This document shows positions 51,957 to 61,527 of a DNA stretch of 64,000 bases, piece by piece. Within the stretch, counting starts at the first letter, position 1. Each line of letters begins with the position of its first letter. The notes beneath the pieces were generated by a model that searched no databases, had not been told where the DNA came from, and saw only the letters and a program-made list of their open reading frames with translations. The position numbers were made by a program, and so were the translations under genes. Source of the stretch: Suilimivivens sp009774465 (GTDB taxonomy: Bacteria > Bacillota > Clostridia > Lachnospirales > Lachnospiraceae); NCBI GenBank assembly GCA_947382645.1, contig CANDAE010000008.1, forward strand, positions 70,594 to 134,593, in the 5' to 3' direction.

Positions 51957-52569
51957 GGGGATATTAATTGTAGTCTCAGGATTTTCAGGAGCCGGAAAAG
52001 GGACGTTAATGAAACAGTTGGTGCATACTTATGATAACTATGCTTTGTCGGTATCAATGACCACGAGAAGCCCCCGCCCCGGAGAAGAAGAAGGGAAAGA
52101 ATATTTTTTTGTAAGTAAAGAAGCTTTTGAAGAAAAAATTGCTCAGGAAGGTTTGATTGAGTATGCTTCTTACTGCGACAACTATTATGGAACACCCAGA
52201 GATTACGTGGAAAGACAGCTTGAAAAGGGCAAAGATGTGATTCTGGAAATTGAAATACAGGGGGCGCTTAAAGTTAGGAAAAAGTTCCCTACAGCGCTTT
52301 TAATGTTTGTAATGCCGCCGGGAGCTGCAGAACTGAAAAAGCGTCTGGAAGGAAGAGGAACCGAAAGCCTTGAGATAATCAGGAAAAGATTAATGCGTGC
52401 AAAAGAGGAAGCAGAAGGCATTGAACAGTATGACTTTATAGTGATTAATGATAAACTGGAGGAATGTGTTGATAAAATGCATTCGCTGATTCAGGCGGCT
52501 CACTTTACTCCAAACAGGAATGAGGAGTTTATCAATAATATGAGAAAAGAACTGGAAGAATTAATTTAG
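51940..52569 (+). CDS. gmk: Guanylate kinase
   Basis: 209 residues: P-loop GFSGAGKGTL near 10, the GMP-binding SMTTRSPRPGEEEGKEYFF region, and EIEIQGALKVRKKFP. It phosphorylates GMP/dGMP to the diphosphate. ATG 51940 or 51946 are both possible starts within the remA 3' end. Confidence 0.97.
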   Translation: MKMKHKGILIVVSGFSGAGKGTLMKQLVHTYDNYALSVSMTTRSPRPGEEEGKEYFFVSKEAFEEKIAQEGLIEYASYCDNYYGTPRDYVERQLEKGKDVILEIEIQGALKVRKKFPTALLMFVMPPGAAELKKRLEGRGTESLEIIRKRLMRAKEEAEGIEQYDFIVINDKLEECVDKMHSLIQAAHFTPNRNEEFINNMRKELEELI

Positions 52570-52595
52570 AACTTCCAATATGGAAAGGAGAAAAA

Positions 52596-52835
52596 ATGTT
52601 ACATCCATCTTATTCAGATTTAATGAAAGTAGTAAACAGCGAGGTAGAGCCAGGAGAAGCGCCTGTTGTTAACAGCAGATATTCCATTGTTATGGCAACT
52701 GCAAAAAGAGCAAGACAGATTATTTCAGGAGAAGAACCGCTGGTAAATGCAAAAGGTGCAAAACCTCTTTCCGTAGCAGTAGAGGAATTAAATCAGGGAA
52801 AGATCAAGATTTTATCTGACGAGGAAGAAGTATAA
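52596..52835 (+). CDS. rpoZ: RNA polymerase omega subunit
   Basis: 79 residues: LHPSYSDLMKVVNSE, then NSRYSIVMATAKRARQI and KPLSVAVEELNQGKI, the omega core that helps assemble beta-prime. RBS GAAAGGAG before the ATG. It follows gmk directly. Confidence 0.95.
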   Translation: MLHPSYSDLMKVVNSEVEPGEAPVVNSRYSIVMATAKRARQIISGEEPLVNAKGAKPLSVAVEELNQGKIKILSDEEEV

Positions 52836-52864
52836 AATCTGCTGCCGGATATATAGACGAAAGA

Positions 52865-52896
52865 ACGCTGTCACGCGGAGTGTGGCAGCGTTTCCT
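52865..52896 (+). terminator. Hairpin between rpoZ and rimO
   Basis: AACGCTGTCAC (52865-52875) pairs with GTGGCAGCGTT (52883-52893; one G-U). The following T-run is short and broken (TTTCCTT), so termination may be partial. Confidence 0.6.
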
Positions 52897-52914
52897 TAAA
52901 ATAGAGGTAAAATT

Positions 52915-54282
52915 ATGAACATACTATTTGTTTCATTAGGCTGCGATAAGAACCTTGTGGATTCGGAAGTGATGCTGGGGCTGCTTGCAGAGAAAGGCTA
53001 TTGCTTTACAGATGATGAAGCCCAGGCTGATGTGGCAGTGGTTAATACCTGCTGCTTTATTAATGATGCAAAGGAAGAAAGCATTAATACCATACTTGAT
53101 ATGGCAGAGCTTAAAAAAAGCGGAAAAATCAAAGCTCTGCTTGTAACCGGATGTCTTGCCCAGAGGTACAGGGAAGAAATACGCAAAGAGATTCCGGAAG
53201 TGGATGCTATTTTGGGAACTACAGCTATTTTAAGCATTACCAGGGCTCTGGATGAAGTGTTAAGCGGCAAATCCGGGAACTACATGGAAACACTGGATAA
53301 AGCTCCCACAGGTGGGATGAGACGTGTGGTTACCACAGGCGGATATTATGCGTATCTTAAGATAGCGGAAGGGTGCGATAAACATTGTACCTACTGTATC
53401 ATTCCCAAAGTGAGGGGAAATTACCGCAGTGTCCCTGTGGAAGATCTTCTCAAAGAAGCGGAGGAACTTGCAGGAAAAGGAGTAAAGGAGCTGATTCTTG
53501 TAGCACAGGAGACCACCCTTTATGGGCTGGATTTATATGGAAAGAAAACCCTTCCTTTATTGCTTGAAAAGCTGTGTAAAATTGAAGGATTTGAGTGGAT
53601 ACGGATTCTGTACTGCTACCCGGAAGAAATTACGGAGGAACTGATACAGGTAATCAGAAAAGAAGATAAGATCTGCAATTATCTGGATATTCCGGTGCAG
53701 AGCGGCAGTGATGTGGTTTTAAAGCGTATGGGAAGAAGAACCGATGCAGCACAAATCAGGCGGATTGTGAGTATGCTTCGGGAACAGATTCCTGATATCT
53801 GCATCCGCACAACGCTTATTGCAGGATTTCCCGGGGAAACGGATGAGGATCATGAAACCACTTTGGCATTTGTAAATGAGATGGAGTTTGACAGGCTGGG
53901 GGTATTTACCTATTCACAGGAAGAGGATACGCCGGCAGCTCAAATGCCGGATCAGGTGGAAGAAAGCGTAAAAGAAAAACGCCGGGAAGAGATCATGGAA
54001 CTGCAGCAGGAAATTGCTTTTGAGGCAGCAGGAAAAATGATTGGAAGAAAAGTAAAGGCAATGATAGAAGGCCGCATGGAAGAGGAAAATGTATATGTGG
54101 CGCGTACCTATAAAGATGCTCCCGGAATTGATGGCTATTTGTTTATAAATTCTGAAAGACAGTTTTTAAGCGGGGATTTTGTAGAAGCAGTTATAACTGC
54201 TTCCAATGAATATGATCTGATTGGAGAAATCGCTGCCGATTCAGCGGAAATGGAGGATAAACAGAATGAATCTGCCCAATAA
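52915..54282 (+). CDS. rimO: Ribosomal protein S12 methylthiotransferase RimO
   Basis: 455 residues: N-terminal UPF0004 domain with cysteines in SLGCDKNLVDSE, NTCCFIND and VTGCLAQRY; radical SAM motif CDKHCTYC near 157-164; C-terminal TRAM domain. It adds a methylthio group to Asp88 of ribosomal protein S12 using two 4Fe-4S clusters. LGCDKN and the order rimO-pgsA-cinA favour RimO over MiaB. RBS AGAGG before the ATG. Confidence 0.96.
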   Translation: MNILFVSLGCDKNLVDSEVMLGLLAEKGYCFTDDEAQADVAVVNTCCFINDAKEESINTILDMAELKKSGKIKALLVTGCLAQRYREEIRKEIPEVDAILGTTAILSITRALDEVLSGKSGNYMETLDKAPTGGMRRVVTTGGYYAYLKIAEGCDKHCTYCIIPKVRGNYRSVPVEDLLKEAEELAGKGVKELILVAQETTLYGLDLYGKKTLPLLLEKLCKIEGFEWIRILYCYPEEITEELIQVIRKEDKICNYLDIPVQSGSDVVLKRMGRRTDAAQIRRIVSMLREQIPDICIRTTLIAGFPGETDEDHETTLAFVNEMEFDRLGVFTYSQEEDTPAAQMPDQVEESVKEKRREEIMELQQEIAFEAAGKMIGRKVKAMIEGRMEEENVYVARTYKDAPGIDGYLFINSERQFLSGDFVEAVITASNEYDLIGEIAADSAEMEDKQNESAQ

Positions 54283-54799
54283 ACTTACCATATTTCGAGT
54301 GATATTGATTCCCTTTTTTATTATATTTTTGTTGATTCCAATTACAGCTTTTGATAAATGGATTGCCCTTGCAATATTTATTATTGCAAGTCTTACCGAT
54401 CTTTTGGATGGGAAGATTGCAAGAAAATATAATCTTGTGACTAATTTTGGAAAATTTATGGATCCCCTTGCAGATAAGCTGCTGGTTTGTTCTGCACTTA
54501 TTTGTCTGATTGAACTGAATAAGATACCTTCCTGGATGGTTATAATTATAATCGCCAGAGAGTTTATTATCAGCGGATTTCGTCTGGTTGCAGCGGACAA
54601 TGGAGTGGTGATTGCAGCAAGCTATTGGGGAAAATTTAAAACCACTTTTCAGATGATAGCAGTATGTCTTTTAATTGCCGATCTGGAAATGCTGAATGTA
54701 ATTACCCAGATTACACTGTGGATTGCAGTGATACTTACAGTGGTATCATTAATTGACTATTTAATTAAAAATAAAAATGTAATGAAAGAAAGCAAATAA
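54266..54799 (+). CDS. pgsA: CDP-diacylglycerol-glycerol-3-phosphate 3-phosphatidyltransferase
   Basis: 177 residues with about four membrane helices and the CDP-alcohol phosphotransferase motif DLLDGKIAR...GKFMDPLAD. It makes phosphatidylglycerophosphate for phosphatidylglycerol. ATG 54266 overlaps rimO by 17 bases with TGGAGGAT upstream. Very common position between rimO and cinA. Confidence 0.95.
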   Translation: MNLPNKLTIFRVILIPFFIIFLLIPITAFDKWIALAIFIIASLTDLLDGKIARKYNLVTNFGKFMDPLADKLLVCSALICLIELNKIPSWMVIIIIAREFIISGFRLVAADNGVVIAASYWGKFKTTFQMIAVCLLIADLEMLNVITQITLWIAVILTVVSLIDYLIKNKNVMKESK

Positions 54800-54800
54800 A

Positions 54801-55277
54801 ATGACAGAATGTGTTTCTCTGGAAGAAAAAATAATTTCAAAGCTGCGAAAGGCAGGAATGCATGTTACCTGTGCAGAATCCTGTACAGGGGGAATGATCG
54901 CAGCTTCTTTCGTCAATGTGGCAGGAGTATCGGATGTATTTGATGCGGGTTTTGTGACCTATGCCAATTCTGCCAAGCATAAGCTGTTAGGGGTATCGGA
55001 GGAAGCACTGCAGATTTATGGCGCAGTCAGCCCTCAGGTGGCGCAGCAGATGGCGGAAGGAGCAGCAAGGCAGGCGGGAGCGGAAGCGGCAATAGCGGTT
55101 ACAGGGATTGCAGGGCCTGATGGAGGTACTTTGGAAAAGCCGGTAGGACTTGTGTATATTGGATGCACTGTAAATGGAATAACTCAGGTTACGGAAAATC
55201 ACTTTAAAGGAGATCGGCTGGAGATCAGAAAACAGACTACCAGGGCGGCACTGGAGCTTTTGGATAGCTGCCTTTAA
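54801..55277 (+). CDS. cinA: Nicotinamide-nucleotide amidohydrolase (CinA C-terminal type)
   Basis: 158 residues, only the PncC-like deamidase domain: TCAESCTGGMIAA, FVTYANSAKHKLLGV and AVTGIAGPDGGT. The N-terminal ADP-ribose pyrophosphatase-like half of long CinA proteins is absent, as in many short forms. It recycles NMN. It sits just before recA, the usual competence-region order, one base after pgsA. Confidence 0.9.
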   Translation: MTECVSLEEKIISKLRKAGMHVTCAESCTGGMIAASFVNVAGVSDVFDAGFVTYANSAKHKLLGVSEEALQIYGAVSPQVAQQMAEGAARQAGAEAAIAVTGIAGPDGGTLEKPVGLVYIGCTVNGITQVTENHFKGDRLEIRKQTTRAALELLDSCL

Positions 55278-55327
55278 CAGCGGTGAAGGGAAGACTTAAG
55301 TGAATCCGGATGTAAGGGGGAAGTGGA

Positions 55328-56260
55328 ATGAAGGGAAAATGGAGCACGGGAAAAGTTGCTGCACTGGCATGTGGATGTATTGTGGCTGGAGTTATATTGA
55401 TTATAACATTTTGTGTAAGTCTGCGGCAGTTTAATCAAAATTTATTGGAGGCAGGAATTAGAAATAGCGGCTCCAACGAAAACGAAGTGCATGATGAAAG
55501 AGATAGCAGAAGAGACGGAAGTGCAGACTTAGAAGATGGAAACAGCAGAGAAAACGAAAGGGGCAGAAATGCCGGAGGAGACCGGGCAGGCAGCCGGGAC
55601 TCCAATAATGGGGGGAGTAATAATTCTGAGTACTATGAATTTCATGATGAACTGAGAGAAGATTTATTTTACTGGGGAGAGTTTGAAACCTATGAGGAAA
55701 CTTTTGGAGAAAACAGCAATGTTCTTTTCAATATAGTATATCCAATCTTTTATAATAATGAAGGAATTGATTTTACAGGAGTTAACAATGCAGTTCAAAA
55801 GGAACTGAACCTGCTGAAAGATTATGCAGAGTCTGTGGCTGAATGGGTTGAAGATGATGATATATTCCAGTTTGAAGCAGAAAGCTATGTAACATATATG
55901 GATGAGGATGTCTTAAGCATTGCCTATGTAGAGCGTGGCTATTTAAATGGAGATTATCATGAAAGCTATGTGGTATCTGTGAATGTTGATATGGAAAGCA
56001 AAATGATGCTTACCAATTCTCAACTGCTTGATATTGATGATGAGTTTTCCATTGATTTCAGGAATAGATGTGAAAAGCAGAATGGAGAAATCCGTTCACT
56101 GGACTATTATTCCGATCAGGATATCACAGAAATGCTCAATTCGGAGGAGGAACTTATTTTGTTTTATACTCCTATCGGAATGGAAGTTGGGTTTAATTAT
56201 TATAATGGATGGGTAACGGTTACCTATCCGGATTATCTGAAATATCAAAAGAAATTTTAA
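55328..56260 (+). CDS. Membrane-anchored DUF3298-like protein
   Basis: 310 residues: one membrane helix (about 11-31), then a very Asn/Arg/Gly/Asp/Glu-rich low-complexity stretch (about 40-105), and a C-terminal domain (about 130-305) with FNIVYPIFYNNEGI and DFTGVNNAVQKEL, resembling DUF3298-type extracytoplasmic domains. Topology suggests an outside-facing C-terminus. Function unknown. RBS AAGGGGGAAGTGG. It separates cinA from recA. Confidence 0.75.
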   Translation: MKGKWSTGKVAALACGCIVAGVILIITFCVSLRQFNQNLLEAGIRNSGSNENEVHDERDSRRDGSADLEDGNSRENERGRNAGGDRAGSRDSNNGGSNNSEYYEFHDELREDLFYWGEFETYEETFGENSNVLFNIVYPIFYNNEGIDFTGVNNAVQKELNLLKDYAESVAEWVEDDDIFQFEAESYVTYMDEDVLSIAYVERGYLNGDYHESYVVSVNVDMESKMMLTNSQLLDIDDEFSIDFRNRCEKQNGEIRSLDYYSDQDITEMLNSEEELILFYTPIGMEVGFNYYNGWVTVTYPDYLKYQKKF

Positions 56261-56315
56261 AGGCTCCTTTTTCTTGTCAAAGGGCAGATGATATGTTACG
56301 ATATAGTAAATTCAG

Positions 56316-56335
56316 GCTGTGGCTTCTGCCACAGC
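56316..56335. repeat. Perfect 8-bp tetraloop hairpin upstream of recA
   Basis: GCTGTGGC (56316-56323) pairs with GCCACAGC (56328-56335) around TTCT. It lies early in the 286-base gap before recA; the rest of that gap holds a purine-rich stretch and the recA promoter. There is no T-run, so it is at best a weak terminator. Confidence 0.5.
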
Positions 56336-56481
56336 GCTATTGTCTGCTTTGCATATCCGGCATTTTCAGCCAAACATCCAAAGCATAAATAAGGAAAGAA
56401 AGGAGGAAAATGCCATTGAGGGAGTTTTATTGGACATAAAAGGTTGTATGATATATTTGAAAAAGAAATAAAGAAACATGA

Positions 56482-56529
56482 TTGACAAAACCGAACATTT
56501 GTTTTATAGTTAATAAGAACAGATGTTCT
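56482..56529 (+). promoter_or_regulatory. recA promoter with two LexA (SOS) boxes
   Basis: TTGACA at 56482-56487, a 17-base spacer, and TATAGT at 56505-56510. A LexA box CGAACATTTGTTTT (56492-56505) lies between the -35 and -10 elements, and a second, AGAACAGATGTTCT (56516-56529), covers the transcription start. Both fit the Gram-positive CGAAC-N4-GTTYC consensus with two mismatches each. Confidence 0.85.
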
Positions 56530-56546
56530 CAAAGGAGAAGCTATTT

Positions 56547-57620
56547 ATGGAAAGAGAAGAGAAATTAAAAGCATTAGATGCCGCACTTGGACAGATTGAG
56601 AAGCAGTTTGGTAAGGGAGCAGTTATGAAACTGGGGGATTCTTCCGCACGTATGAATGTGGAGACGATTCCCACCGGTTCATTAAGCCTTGATGTGGCGC
56701 TTGGTCTTGGAGGAATTCCCAAGGGAAGAATTATCGAGATATATGGACCGGAATCCAGTGGTAAGACGACAGTTACCTTACATATGATTGCAGAGGTTCA
56801 AAAGAGGGGCGGTATAGCCGGATTTATTGATGCAGAACATGCACTTGATCCTGTTTATGCCAGAAATATAGGAGTAGATGTTGATAACCTTTATATATCG
56901 CAGCCTGATAATGGAGAACAGGCGCTTGAGATCACAGAGACTATGGTCAGATCAGGCGCCATTGATATTGTGGTGGTTGACTCTGTTGCCGCACTTGTTC
57001 CAAAGGCGGAGATTGACGGAGACATGGGCGATTCTCATGTGGGACTGCAGGCCAGATTAATGTCACAGGCATTGCGTAAGCTGACTGCGGTAATCAGTAA
57101 ATCTAACTGTACTGTTGTCTTTATTAATCAGTTGAGAGAGAAAGTGGGCGTAATGTTTGGCAGCCCTGAAACTACTACCGGAGGGCGTGCACTTAAATTC
57201 TATTCTTCTGTCAGGTTGGATGTACGCAGAATTGAATCTCTTAAGCAAAGCGGTGAGGTGATTGGTAACAGAACAAGGGTTAAAGTAGTGAAAAATAAGA
57301 TTGCGCCGCCTTTTAAAGAAGCGGAATTTGATATTATTTTTGGTGAAGGTATTTCGGTCGTCGGGGATGTGCTGGATCTTGCAGCAGAAGTGAGCATTGT
57401 AAGTAAGAGCGGTGCATGGTACGCATATGGCGGAAGTAAAATTGGCCAGGGACGTGAAAATACGAAACAGTATTTAAAAGATAATCCGGAGGTTTTTGCA
57501 GAAATCGTGGAAAAGGTCAGGGAGCATTATGGCCTCAAGGAGGCAGTTTCTGATGCTGTAAAGGAGCCGGAACCCAGTGGAAAGGCAGCTAAGAACTCTA
57601 AAAGCGCTAAAGGAGAGTAA
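56547..57620 (+). CDS. recA: DNA recombinase RecA
   Basis: 357 residues: Walker A GPESSGKT (67-74), the RecA signature ALKFYSSVRLDVRR, and a C-terminal Lys/Ser-rich tail. It forms filaments on single-stranded DNA for recombination and SOS induction. ATG 56547 has AAAGGAG eight bases upstream; an in-frame ATG eight codons earlier falls within the second LexA box. Followed by recX. Confidence 0.98.
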   Translation: MEREEKLKALDAALGQIEKQFGKGAVMKLGDSSARMNVETIPTGSLSLDVALGLGGIPKGRIIEIYGPESSGKTTVTLHMIAEVQKRGGIAGFIDAEHALDPVYARNIGVDVDNLYISQPDNGEQALEITETMVRSGAIDIVVVDSVAALVPKAEIDGDMGDSHVGLQARLMSQALRKLTAVISKSNCTVVFINQLREKVGVMFGSPETTTGGRALKFYSSVRLDVRRIESLKQSGEVIGNRTRVKVVKNKIAPPFKEAEFDIIFGEGISVVGDVLDLAAEVSIVSKSGAWYAYGGSKIGQGRENTKQYLKDNPEVFAEIVEKVREHYGLKEAVSDAVKEPEPSGKAAKNSKSAKGE

Positions 57621-57691
57621 AGAGTTAATGGGTGTACCTGGCAGAAACGCCGCAGTGGAAATAACAGTAAAATTCAGAAAGCAGGAAATAA

Positions 57692-58315
57692 ATGACCATA
57701 ACAAAAATTACTGATGTATCTAAATCAAGAAAAAGGATAGAAATAGATGGTGAGTTCGCTTTTGTTTTATACAAAGGCGAACTCGCCTTTTATGGCATGA
57801 AAGAAGAAAGTGAAATCAGGGAAGAAGATTATCAGGAAATTATGACCAAAATACTTCCCAAACGGGCAAAGCTTCGAGCCATGAATCTTTTAAAAAGCCG
57901 CACTTATACAACGGTACAGTTGATGGAAAAATTAAAAACGGGTGGATATCCACCTCAAATCATCAGAGAAGCAATAGATTATGTGGCTTCCTTTGGATAT
58001 ATCAATGACAGTCAGTATGCATATGACTTTATTGAATATAATAAGGAAAATAAAAGTAAAAACAGGATTATGGCTGATTTGCGAAGAAAAGGAATTTCAG
58101 GCGATATGGTGGAAGCAGCATGGGAGGAAGCAGTTGGAGAGGACAGAGCAGCATTGGAGAAAAAACAAATTATAAAATTATTGGAAAAAAAGCATTTTTC
58201 ACCTGAAGACGCCACTTTACAGGAAAGTCAAAAGATGATGGCATTTTTGTACAGGAAGGGATTTGCAATTGAAACCATAAGAAATGTACTTTCGCTTGAC
58301 ATAACCAGTTTTTAA
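57692..58315 (+). CDS. recX: Regulatory protein RecX
   Basis: 207 residues of the three-helix RecX repeats: RAMNLLKSRTYTTVQLMEKL, VASFGYINDSQYAYDFIE and MMAFLYRKGFAIETIRNVL. It inhibits RecA filaments. It lies 72 bases after recA, probably in the same SOS transcript. It has a slightly extended N-terminus, as seen in clostridial forms. Confidence 0.92.
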   Translation: MTITKITDVSKSRKRIEIDGEFAFVLYKGELAFYGMKEESEIREEDYQEIMTKILPKRAKLRAMNLLKSRTYTTVQLMEKLKTGGYPPQIIREAIDYVASFGYINDSQYAYDFIEYNKENKSKNRIMADLRRKGISGDMVEAAWEEAVGEDRAALEKKQIIKLLEKKHFSPEDATLQESQKMMAFLYRKGFAIETIRNVLSLDITSF

Positions 58316-58352
58316 GTTTAAAATTTAAGTGTTGTAGTTTGCTTTTAGAATG

Positions 58353-58380
58353 TTGATGCTGTGAATACATTCTATATAGA
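58353..58380 (+). promoter_or_regulatory. Possible rny promoter
   Basis: TTGATG at 58353-58358, a 16-base spacer, and TATAGA at 58375-58380; two mismatches in each hexamer, so weak. Confidence 0.4.
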
Positions 58381-58421
58381 TAATAGTACAATGAAAATTA
58401 AATAAGGAGGTGCTCCTGTAA

Positions 58422-59969
58422 ATGATGCAAGTTTTGATAGCAGTCATCGTTACACTGGTAGTGACAGCTCCTACAGCATGGCTGTTGGCGACCGCATATT
58501 ATAAGAAAGTATCGGAAGCCAAGATTGGAAATGCTGAGGAGAAGGCACGCGAAATTATTGATGAAGCTTTGAAAACTGCTGAGACTAAAAAGCGCGAGTC
58601 CTTACTGGAAGTTAAGGAAGAGTCCATTCGTACAAAAAATGAATTGGACAAGGAAATTAAAGAACGTCGTGCAGAAGCGCAGCGTTATGAGCGCAGAATT
58701 CAGCAGAAGGAAGAGAACATTGATAAGAAATCAGATGCGATTGAGAAAAAGGAAGCCAGCCTTGCTGCTCGTGAGGACGAGCTTGCAAAGCAGCGGGTTG
58801 AAATTTCAAAGCTGAATGAACAAAGATTACAGGAACTGGAACGAATCTCTGGTTTAACCTCCGAACAGGCAAAAGAATATTTATTAAAAATTGTTGAAGA
58901 TGAAGTAAAACATGAAACGGCTGTGATGATCAAGGAAATGGAGAATCGCGCCAAAGATGAAGCGGATAAGAAGGCAAAGGAATATGTGGTTACAGCTATA
59001 CAGAAATGTGCGGCAGATCATGTTTCCGAGACTACAATTTCTGTAGTTCAGCTTCCAAATGATGAAATGAAAGGAAGAATTATTGGTAGAGAGGGAAGGA
59101 ATATCAGAACCCTTGAAACCCTTACCGGTGTTGATTTGATTATTGACGATACGCCGGAAGCTGTCATTTTATCCGGTTTTGATCCTATCCGCAGGGAAGT
59201 AGCAAGAATTGCGCTTGAAAAATTAATCGTAGATGGACGTATTCATCCGGCCAGAATCGAGGAAATGGTTGAAAAAGCGCAAAAAGAAGTTGAAATCATG
59301 ATCAAGGAGGAAGGGGAGGCTGCCACCTTAGAGGTTGGCGTACATGGTATTCACCCTGAACTTGTGCGGCTGCTTGGTAAGATGAAGTTTAGAACAAGCT
59401 ATGGACAGAATGCATTAAAGCATTCCATAGAAGTAGCACAGCTTTCAGGACTTTTAGCAGCAGAGCTTGGTCTGGATGTGAGAATGGCTAAGAGAGCAGG
59501 CTTACTGCATGATATAGGCAAGGCTGTGGATCATGAGATGGAAGGTTCCCATATTCAGCTGGGTGTTGAGCTTTGCAGAAAGTTCAAAGAGTCACCTGTT
59601 GTTATTAATGCAGTAGAATCTCATCATGGAGATGTTGAGCCTCAATCATTGATTGCATGTATTGTACAGGCTTCTGATACAATATCCGCTGCAAGACCGG
59701 GAGCAAGACGTGAAACGCTTGAAACTTATACAAGCAGATTAAAACAATTAGAAGATATCACAAACAATTTTAAAGGAGTAGATAAATCTTTTGCAATTCA
59801 GGCAGGTAGAGAGATTCGTGTAATGGTAGTTCCAGAACAGATTTCTGATTCTGATATGGTACTTTTAGCCAGAGATATTTCCAAGCAGATTGAAGCTGAA
59901 CTTGAATATCCCGGGCAGATAAAGGTTAATGTGATCAGAGAATCAAGGGTAATTGATTACGCAAAATAG
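58422..59969 (+). CDS. rny: Ribonuclease Y
   Basis: 515 residues: N-terminal membrane anchor (about 3-25), a long Glu/Lys/Arg coiled coil (about 40-200), a KH domain with GRIIGREGRN near 222, and an HD domain with LLHDIGKAVDHE near 360. RNase Y is the main membrane-linked endoribonuclease starting mRNA decay in Firmicutes. It starts with two ATG codons in a row; either fits AAGGAGGTG upstream. Confidence 0.97.
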   Translation: MMQVLIAVIVTLVVTAPTAWLLATAYYKKVSEAKIGNAEEKAREIIDEALKTAETKKRESLLEVKEESIRTKNELDKEIKERRAEAQRYERRIQQKEENIDKKSDAIEKKEASLAAREDELAKQRVEISKLNEQRLQELERISGLTSEQAKEYLLKIVEDEVKHETAVMIKEMENRAKDEADKKAKEYVVTAIQKCAADHVSETTISVVQLPNDEMKGRIIGREGRNIRTLETLTGVDLIIDDTPEAVILSGFDPIRREVARIALEKLIVDGRIHPARIEEMVEKAQKEVEIMIKEEGEAATLEVGVHGIHPELVRLLGKMKFRTSYGQNALKHSIEVAQLSGLLAAELGLDVRMAKRAGLLHDIGKAVDHEMEGSHIQLGVELCRKFKESPVVINAVESHHGDVEPQSLIACIVQASDTISAARPGARRETLETYTSRLKQLEDITNNFKGVDKSFAIQAGREIRVMVVPEQISDSDMVLLARDISKQIEAELEYPGQIKVNVIRESRVIDYAK

Positions 59970-60000
59970 TTTTTCAATTGCCGGCTAAATTGGAGTTTTA

Positions 60001-60046
60001 AGAGGGTAACCCAAAGTTCGAAAGGGCTTAGGGAACCCTCTTTTTT
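60001..60046 (+). terminator. Terminator after rny
   Basis: AGAGGGT (60001-60007) pairs with ACCCTCT (60035-60041), with a second inner stem, followed by TTTTTT. Confidence 0.88.
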
Positions 60047-60111
60047 GCACTTACTTTCAGCAAAATAAAGTGTAATGACAACAATTTTGCAAATAAAAAA
60101 GAAAAAAACTC

Positions 60112-60140
60112 TTGTTACTTTAGGAATGTTATAGTAGAAT
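60112..60140 (+). promoter_or_regulatory. Promoter of the aminotransferase gene
   Basis: TTGTTA at 60112-60117, a 17-base spacer, and TAGAAT at 60135-60140. Confidence 0.65.
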
Positions 60141-60210
60141 AATATGGGCATTGGATTGTATACAATTATCCAAAGATACCATAAGAGATAAAAACAGGAG
60201 GATATGCACC

Positions 60211-61497
60211 ATGAAGGCATATAGGGAATTAAGTGAAAGTGAACTGCTTGCGTTGAAGGATGAGCTGCATAAAGAATATGAGGAAGCTAAGGCAAAGGGA
60301 TTGCAGTTGGATATGTCCAGAGGAAAACCATCACCGGCCCAGCTTGATATGGAAAAGGATTTCCTGGGGATGGTTATTTCAGATGCTGACGTCACGACAG
60401 AAACAGGCGTTGACTGTAGAAATTACGGGCTTTTGGACGGAATACCGGAGGCAAGGAAACTGCTTGCGGATATGCTTGAGGTTTCAGCAGATAAGGTAAT
60501 TGTTTTTGGTAATTCCAGTCTGAACGTTATGTACGATACCATTGCACGTTCCATGCTGCTTGGGGTACTTGGAAACACACCCTGGTGCAAATTGGATAAA
60601 GTAAAATTTTTGTGTCCTGTTCCCGGGTATGACAGACACTTTGCAATTACAGAGCAGTTTGGCATTGAAATGATAAATATTCCCATGAGAGAAGACGGGC
60701 CTGATATGGATTTGGTAGAGAAATATGTAAGTGAGGACTCTGCGGTAAAGGGAATCTGGTGTGTGCCCAAATATTCTAATCCCCAGGGCTATACTTACTC
60801 AGATGAAACAGTGAAAAGATTTGCAGCATTAAAACCGGCAGCAGCAGATTTCAGAATATTCTGGGATAATGCCTATGCGGTACATGATTTATATGAGGAC
60901 AGAAGTGACAGCCTTTTAGAGATTTTAAGTGAATGTGAGAAGGCAGGTAATCCGGATATGGTGTATGAATTCTGCTCTACCTCCAAGGTGACATTTCCTG
61001 GTGCAGGGATTGCAGCAATTGTAACATCACCTGCAAACCTGGAACAGATTAAGGCTGCCATGACAATTCAGACAATTGGATATGATAAATTAAATCAGCT
61101 CCGCCATACAAAATATTTTAAGAATATTGATGGCATGAAGGCACATATGAAGAGGCATGCAGCAATTATGCGGCCTAAATTTGAGGCAGTATTAGAGGTT
61201 TTGGAAAGTGAGCTTTCAGGTCTTGAAATCGGTTCATGGACCAACCCAAATGGAGGATATTTCATTTCTTTTGATGCAATGGAAGGCTGTGCAGGAGCAA
61301 TTGTCAGGAAATGTAAGGAAGCAGGCGTAGTACTTACAGGTGCAGGTGCAACCTACCCTTATAAAAAGGATCCGAAGGACAGCAATATTCGTTTAGCGCC
61401 TACCTTCCCTTCACCGGAAGAGCTGTCTGTGGCAACAGATTTGTTTGTTTTGTGTGTCAAGCTGGTCAGTGTGGAAAAGCTGCTTTCTAAAAATTAA
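60211..61497 (+). CDS. Aspartate aminotransferase, subgroup Ic (PF12897 type)
   Basis: 428-residue PLP enzyme. Motifs: MSRGKPSPAQLDM at the N-terminus, DCRNYGLLDGIPEAR, FGNSSLNVMYDTI, CPVPGYDRHF, IWCVPKYSNPQGYTYS, FWDNAYAVHDL, and the PLP lysine in STSKVTFPGAG. This pattern is that of the class typified by Mycobacterium Rv3722c, an aspartate aminotransferase. RBS CAGGAGGAT before the ATG. The Nudix gene follows after a 30-base gap. Confidence 0.9.
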   Translation: MKAYRELSESELLALKDELHKEYEEAKAKGLQLDMSRGKPSPAQLDMEKDFLGMVISDADVTTETGVDCRNYGLLDGIPEARKLLADMLEVSADKVIVFGNSSLNVMYDTIARSMLLGVLGNTPWCKLDKVKFLCPVPGYDRHFAITEQFGIEMINIPMREDGPDMDLVEKYVSEDSAVKGIWCVPKYSNPQGYTYSDETVKRFAALKPAAADFRIFWDNAYAVHDLYEDRSDSLLEILSECEKAGNPDMVYEFCSTSKVTFPGAGIAAIVTSPANLEQIKAAMTIQTIGYDKLNQLRHTKYFKNIDGMKAHMKRHAAIMRPKFEAVLEVLESELSGLEIGSWTNPNGGYFISFDAMEGCAGAIVRKCKEAGVVLTGAGATYPYKKDPKDSNIRLAPTFPSPEELSVATDLFVLCVKLVSVEKLLSKN

Positions 61498-61527
61498 AAG
61501 AATATAGTATATTTGGAGTATAGCGAA

